Shown piece by piece: positions 60,742 through 64,000 of a DNA stretch of 64,000 nucleotides. The DNA is from Artemisia argyi. Its lineage: Eukaryota > Streptophyta > Magnoliopsida > Asterales > Asteraceae. How positions within the stretch are numbered: position 1 is the first letter of the stretch; each line of letters opens with the position of its first letter. The notes under the pieces are model-generated. The model worked only from the letters and a program-made list of their open reading frames with translations. It ran no database searches and had not been told where the DNA came from. The stretch is taken from positions 42,689,015-42,753,014 of the forward strand of contig CM060697.1 in NCBI GenBank assembly GCA_030686995.1, given 5' to 3'. Position numbers and translations under genes: made by a program.

Positions 60742-61031
60742 TGGAGCATACATATCCCACGTCCTTCTTTATTGCTAGTTTTAGCATGATCTCATGTTCA
60801 TTGCATGTTTCCTTTGTCTAGTACGTAACTGCATATTTAACTGCATATTTCTTTCCTATAAATACTTGTAACTCATTTAGAATGGATATGAAATGAATGA
60901 AAAAGAAACTTAGTTTCAAGTCTTGTCTCTCTATATTTCTTGGAGTCTTGCCCGCTCTAAGGGCCTTATCAATCCGTCTCTTTAATCTATTTCTTGGAGA
61001 TTGACTGCCTCAAGTAGTCCTTATCATAACA
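60678..61031 (+). repeat. G 3' LTR
   Basis: Identical to 59572-59925 by eye; TATAAATA at 60857-60864. Confidence 0.96.
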
Positions 61032-61451
61032 TAATGACTGGTTCCTGCGGACGCATAGAGATCCTATGGATATAGTTAATCCGTGGATAGAAATTGTTTA
61101 ATTTAGGACAAGATATGTAGAATATCTTTTATTAGTTTATGGTTATTTGTTTCTTGTAAGAAAGGTTAGGGTTTCCACTGGTATATAAGGAACCCTAGGT
61201 CATTGTATTGTGTACGAGTTTAACATTGTTAGTAAAGAATATCGATCCATATAGGATAAAAGTTTAGTATACAGTTTGTTTTTATATTCCGCAATAACTA
61301 CAAGCTCACAGAGATTATCTATTTAGTCTTACTGGTGATTACATTAGTAGGCTAACGATCTATTGGCTCGAGATCTATCAAGGTTTAGATCTTACAAGGA
61401 GAGTGATGTCATAAAGTGTAGGTTAGGACTTGTTGAGTCATTATGTAAAGA

Positions 61452-61599
61452 CTTGGATCGGGTGATGATCAAGAGTGTCAAGTGTGTGAAGGCTTGATTC
61501 GGGTGAAGAATCAAGTGAGTCATGTGTGTGAAGGCTTGGTTCGGGTGAAGAACCAAGTATGTCAAATAAGTGAAGGCTTGGATTGTGTGAAGATTCAAG
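61452..61599 (+). repeat. Four tandem hairpin units, period 41-42 bp, in H LTR
   Basis: Stems begin at 61452, 61493, 61535 and 61577. Unit 2 pairs CTTGATTC with GAATCAAG. Unit 3 pairs CTTGGTTC with GAACCAAG. Unit 4 pairs CTTGGATT with GATTCAAG using two G-U pairs. Unit 1 pairs with one bulged G. Loops are GGGTGAA or close variants. Confidence 0.85.
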
Positions 61600-62097
61600 T
61601 TGGACAAGAGTGCTTGTTCGTGTGGCCATGTAGGCCTTGGAATAGATTGGTTTTAGCTATGATTCGAACTCGATAGTATGCTTAGTATTGCTAAGCCTTG
61701 TGTAAGCATGTGTATGGATTGTTCCTCCTGAAGGAGTGTGTTGATATAGTGATTGATAACTCTCGAGTGTGGTACACGGGGAGTGGAGTAGGACGGAGAG
61801 AGACCTTCGCGCCGAACCATTATAAATCTCTGCATCTCTTGGTTGTGTTCTTTCTTTACTCTTTACTTTACTTGTTTATTTGTGTATGCTAGTAACCAAA
61901 TTGATATCACATAACTAGTAGGATTCAACAAGTTTGTAAAAGAAAAATAACCGGACCTAAAACGGCTAAATGCTTTAGAAAATTAAAAAGAAGCGGTGAA
62001 ACTATTCAACCCCCACTTCTAGTTTCTAAAATTGGTATCAGAGGTTCGTTTATCAAGATATTTAAAGTATATTGTACATTAAAACTTGAATCGATCT

Positions 62098-62480
62098 ATG
62101 GAATCAAAATGATATCTAGAAGGGAGTTATTTGAATGAGCCACCATTTTTCGAAAATGAAAAGTTTATCATTTGGAAAAATGAATTTGAAAGTTATGTGA
62201 AATCAATAGATCATAATCTTTGGCATGTCATTTCAATTGATGATTTATAATCAATAAATGGAAGCCTTGCTAATAAATTTTTCATAAGAAACTTGTGTAA
62301 AATATTTGAAGCAAAAATTTTGATTCATGAATCTTTGCCTAAAATTGAGTTTGATGAAACAATTTTATGTCAAATGGTAAATGGCATTTGGTAAAATGGT
62401 TTAAACATTAATCAAGGAAATGTTCTAGCCAAAGATGATGAAAATGTGATATTAGAAAAACACTTAGTTTAAGTGGAATC
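62098..62480 (+). pseudogene. gag: H gag N-terminus, decayed
   Basis: From ATG at 62098 the frame reads MESK, stop, then YLEGSYLNEPPFFENEKF, IIWKNEFESYVKSIDHNLWHVI, the standard N-terminal pattern of copia gag (PPFF...W...SID..LW.VI). Further stops follow (for example after SIDDL). Sequence similarity fades by about 62480. It is non-functional. Confidence 0.75.
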
Positions 62481-63401
62481 ATATACTACTAGTTTGAATG
62501 TCTTCATTGTAGGTAATGTTGCCGACAAAAATTTCTTAAGCAACTTAGTTGGTTCTACTTGCTTTGATGTAATGACTATTAAGAAGACAATGTGCGGTTT
62601 AATGTGCAATGTGGATAGCTAGCTAAGAAGACATTACGCTCCCTAATTTTGCATCACCAACAACACAAGTTTTGGTTATGTGCTAATAAGGATAGCTAAA
62701 GGCCAAGGTAAGTCTTCTTACTAATCTTGACTATTATGTTTGCTATTTGATTGCTTGTTATATGTTCATGTAACTACATGATTAGAGACTACATGCTTAT
62801 ATGCTAGATAATATTTGTATGCCAATATGTGCTAGATATTTTATGTTGATTTAGACGGTTTGTCTAAATGCTTATCCTTTATTGGATTCAAGCAAATTAT
62901 TTGGAAAAACAATTGTCTTACCACAACCATTGTTTATAGCATATTTGGCGTCAATCAATCAATATAGATGATGCACACTTACTTCATTCTTTGTTTATGA
63001 CGTTTCTCGTCTATGACGTTTCTTGAAACTTACTTGATTGACTTCAAGCTTCCTTGATGCAAGTCTCATCCTTAAATCTCATTCTCTCTTTTCTTCTGTT
63101 TCGACTCAAAATCCACTCTTTAATCAAGCGTATCGAGTCTTTCATTCTTCTTATGTCTCAATTCCACTCCATACCTATTCCTTAGCCTACTCGTGCGTAC
63201 TGAGCTTGAGTCATTTTAGTGTCTTAAAATTCGAAGTGTTATGTTTTAAAACCATCTAAAACCAAAGACTTTTCATTAAGACCAAAACACCAAAAACCAT
63301 CCAAAAACCACAAGCAACTGGCGACGGTCCCGAAATGATCGGCAGTCCCTAATTGATAGGGGACTGTCTGTGACTTTTTAAGCAAAACACGTTTCTCATT
63401 C
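62481..63401. other. Unassigned intergenic DNA
   Basis: I see no LTR, domain or conserved ORF here. A near-repeat AAGAAGACA...T occurs near 62581 and 62626. A stem-forming phrase CAGTCCCTA/TAGGGGACTG lies at 63343-63366, about 40 bp before the TATA box. Confidence 0.4.
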
Positions 63402-63409
63402 TATAAATA
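63402..63409 (+). promoter_or_regulatory. Candidate core promoter (TATA box) of a gene at the window edge
   Basis: TATAAATA stands in a moderately T/A-rich context. About 150 bp downstream is a strong donor ATT|GTAAGT (GT at 63549-63550), and at 63908 an acceptor TTCTTTCATAG|G. Together they would define a 5'-UTR intron of 360 bp (63549-63908). Confidence 0.4.
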
Positions 63410-63916
63410 CTAGTAAAACATATCAACACTTAGTTTGACTATTGTGTTTCTGAGAAACATGATTAAGTCTTCACCCATTACACTAAGATTTTGATCCAAG
63501 GTTTCAAGTGCATAATCACCAACTACTCCTACATATTTGTCATCAATTGTAAGTCAAACTCATCCAATTCTTCTTTTAAGATAAACAATTAGAATTTATT
63601 ATAAAATTGAAATTGGGGATCTTAAATAATTTTTCAAAATTAAGAACAATTAAGATCTAAACTCGATAATAGATCAATAGTAGCATTATTTTGTACAACA
63701 TACGTCAATTGAAATGATCTCTTGTTTACAAGGTATAAACATGATAATTTACAAGGTAGAAAGATATCATTAACGTGAGTTCTTAAATATATACTTGTAC
63801 TTCACATTGATTAATACATGTCAAAAACATTAGTTTTATGTGATAATCAAAATAAATTCTAAGAAAGATAAAACTCTAACAATAACTTTGTGATTCTTTC
63901 TTTCATAGGAAACAAA

Positions 63917-64000
63917 ATGTCACACATGTATGACTTTGATCATCTCAACACCGACTCTTATACTCCTAGAATTTCTCTTGAACCAACCACTCCGGGAATT
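63917..64000 (+). CDS. Start of a possible host gene, partial, open at window end
   Basis: ATG at 63917 lies eight bases after a good 3' splice acceptor, in context ACAAAATGTC. The frame is open for all 28 codons to the window edge (MSHMYDFDHLNTDSYTPRIS, then LEPTTPGI). I do not recognise the family. The TATA box, intron signals and position outside the retroelement stack support a cellular gene, but another retroelement cannot be excluded from 28 codons. Confidence 0.4.
   Translation, partial: MSHMYDFDHLNTDSYTPRISLEPTTPGI

Larger units (their letters stand above)
59572..61031 (+). mobile_element. Element G: 1.46-kb deletion-derived retrotransposon with identical 354-bp LTRs
   Basis: The TSD is TAATG (59567-59571, 61032-61036). 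LTRs 59572-59925 and 60678-61031 appear identical base for base. The internal 752 bp holds a single ORF. The element is complete and very recent, with size like a TRIM, but it carries a gag-like start and a pol-like end. The sequence after the 5' LTR, TGGTGCTTTCATCG (59927-59940), is the likely primer site; I cannot assign its tRNA. A purine tract GGATGGGAGTAT precedes the 3' LTR. Confidence 0.96.
1..61396 (+). mobile_element. Element E: Sirevirus-like Ty1/copia retrotransposon, outermost layer, left part outside window
   Basis: Order on the + strand: end of pol (2-1543), purine tracts, two antisense ORFs, a sense accessory ORF and a short 3' LTR. It is broken twice. D (5754-59270) sits in the accessory ORF with TSD CCTGC at 5749-5753 and 59271-59275. 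G (59572-61031) sits in the 3' LTR with TSD TAATG. Reading frame 1 before D and frame 0 after it rejoin in phase once D and one TSD are removed, which shows both halves are one element. The gene order matches F (22538-41613), which places it in the same Sirevirus-like group. The right end at 61396 is inferred from a terminal CA and from resemblance of the LTR end region to F's LTR; it is the least certain boundary. Confidence 0.8.
59547..61396 (+). repeat. Probable E 3' LTR, split by G
   Basis: The pieces are 59547-59571 and 61037-61396, about 385 bp in total. It starts TGTT like F's LTR and ends TCTTACA. TATATAAG is at 61182-61189. Near its end, TATATTCCGCAATAACTACAAG parallels F's AGATTCCGCATACTTTACAAG at the same relative place. 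No second copy is in the window, so the ends are inferred. Confidence 0.5.
61397..62480 (+). mobile_element. Element H: older copia fragment, LTR end plus gag start
   Basis: The region up to about 62030 reads like the right part of a copia LTR: tandem repeat block, ACGGGGAGTGGAGTAGGACGG-type phrase near 61776, GAACCATTATAAATCTC, a CCCCCACTTCTAG run. The primer site TGGTATCAGAGG is at about 62033-62044. A gag start follows. The left end is unknown, because E ends inside or beside it. No second LTR is in the window. Confidence 0.65.

Overview
The window is plant nuclear DNA made almost entirely of nested LTR retrotransposons. The proteins point to the daisy family (Asteraceae). From memory, the zinc-ribbon/acidic ORF of element D and the sense accessory ORF of elements E and F resemble proteins annotated again and again in Tanacetum and its relatives. 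This is recollection, not a search. No rRNA, tRNA or CRISPR array was seen. One possible host gene starts at the extreme right edge.

Layout. Seven elements (A-G) have ends I could place, six of them with matching 5-bp target-site duplications (TSDs); an eighth (H) is a fragment. E is a Sirevirus-like Ty1/copia element, + strand, running from before base 1 to about 61396. D is a 4-kb-LTR Ty3/gypsy-type element without pol, - strand, 5754-59270, TSD CCTGC; it sits inside E's accessory ORF. Inside D's left LTR lie A (Tekay-like chromovirus, - strand, 7824-20847, TSD GTTGT) and F (Sirevirus, + strand, 22538-41613, TSD CTAAT). B (3-kb LTRs, no genes, - strand, 33120-39784, TSD AGTTG) sits inside F's accessory ORF. 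Inside D's right LTR lies C (eroded gypsy, - strand, 47482-56995, TSD GTACA). G (1.46 kb, identical LTRs, + strand, 59572-61031, TSD TAATG) sits in E's 3' LTR. After removing insertions the two D LTRs measure 4018 and 4017 bp, and each is an empty-site control for the insertions in the other. To the right are an older copia LTR and gag remnant (H, about 61397-62480) and low-copy-looking DNA with a TATA box, a plausible 5'-UTR intron and an open start codon (63402-64000).

How the genes work together. A and F are gag-pol elements with in-frame stops and altered catalytic residues, so probably moved in trans if at all. The more interesting content is accessory. E and F both carry, after pol, an antisense ORF and a sense ORF arranged head to head, about 540 bp apart, with TATA-like boxes on both strands and a shared TGACG palindrome between them. 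The antisense proteins, and an extra ORF upstream of gag in the unrelated chromovirus A, all begin with a motif of the SUMO-interacting type (two hydrophobics, any residue, a hydrophobic, then Ser/Asp-rich). F (copia) and D (gypsy) share a roughly 100-bp sense-strand module in their 3' untranslated regions. A, B and C share a hairpin before the polypurine tract whose stem sequence changes but stays paired. H's LTR holds four tandem hairpins with compensatory changes.
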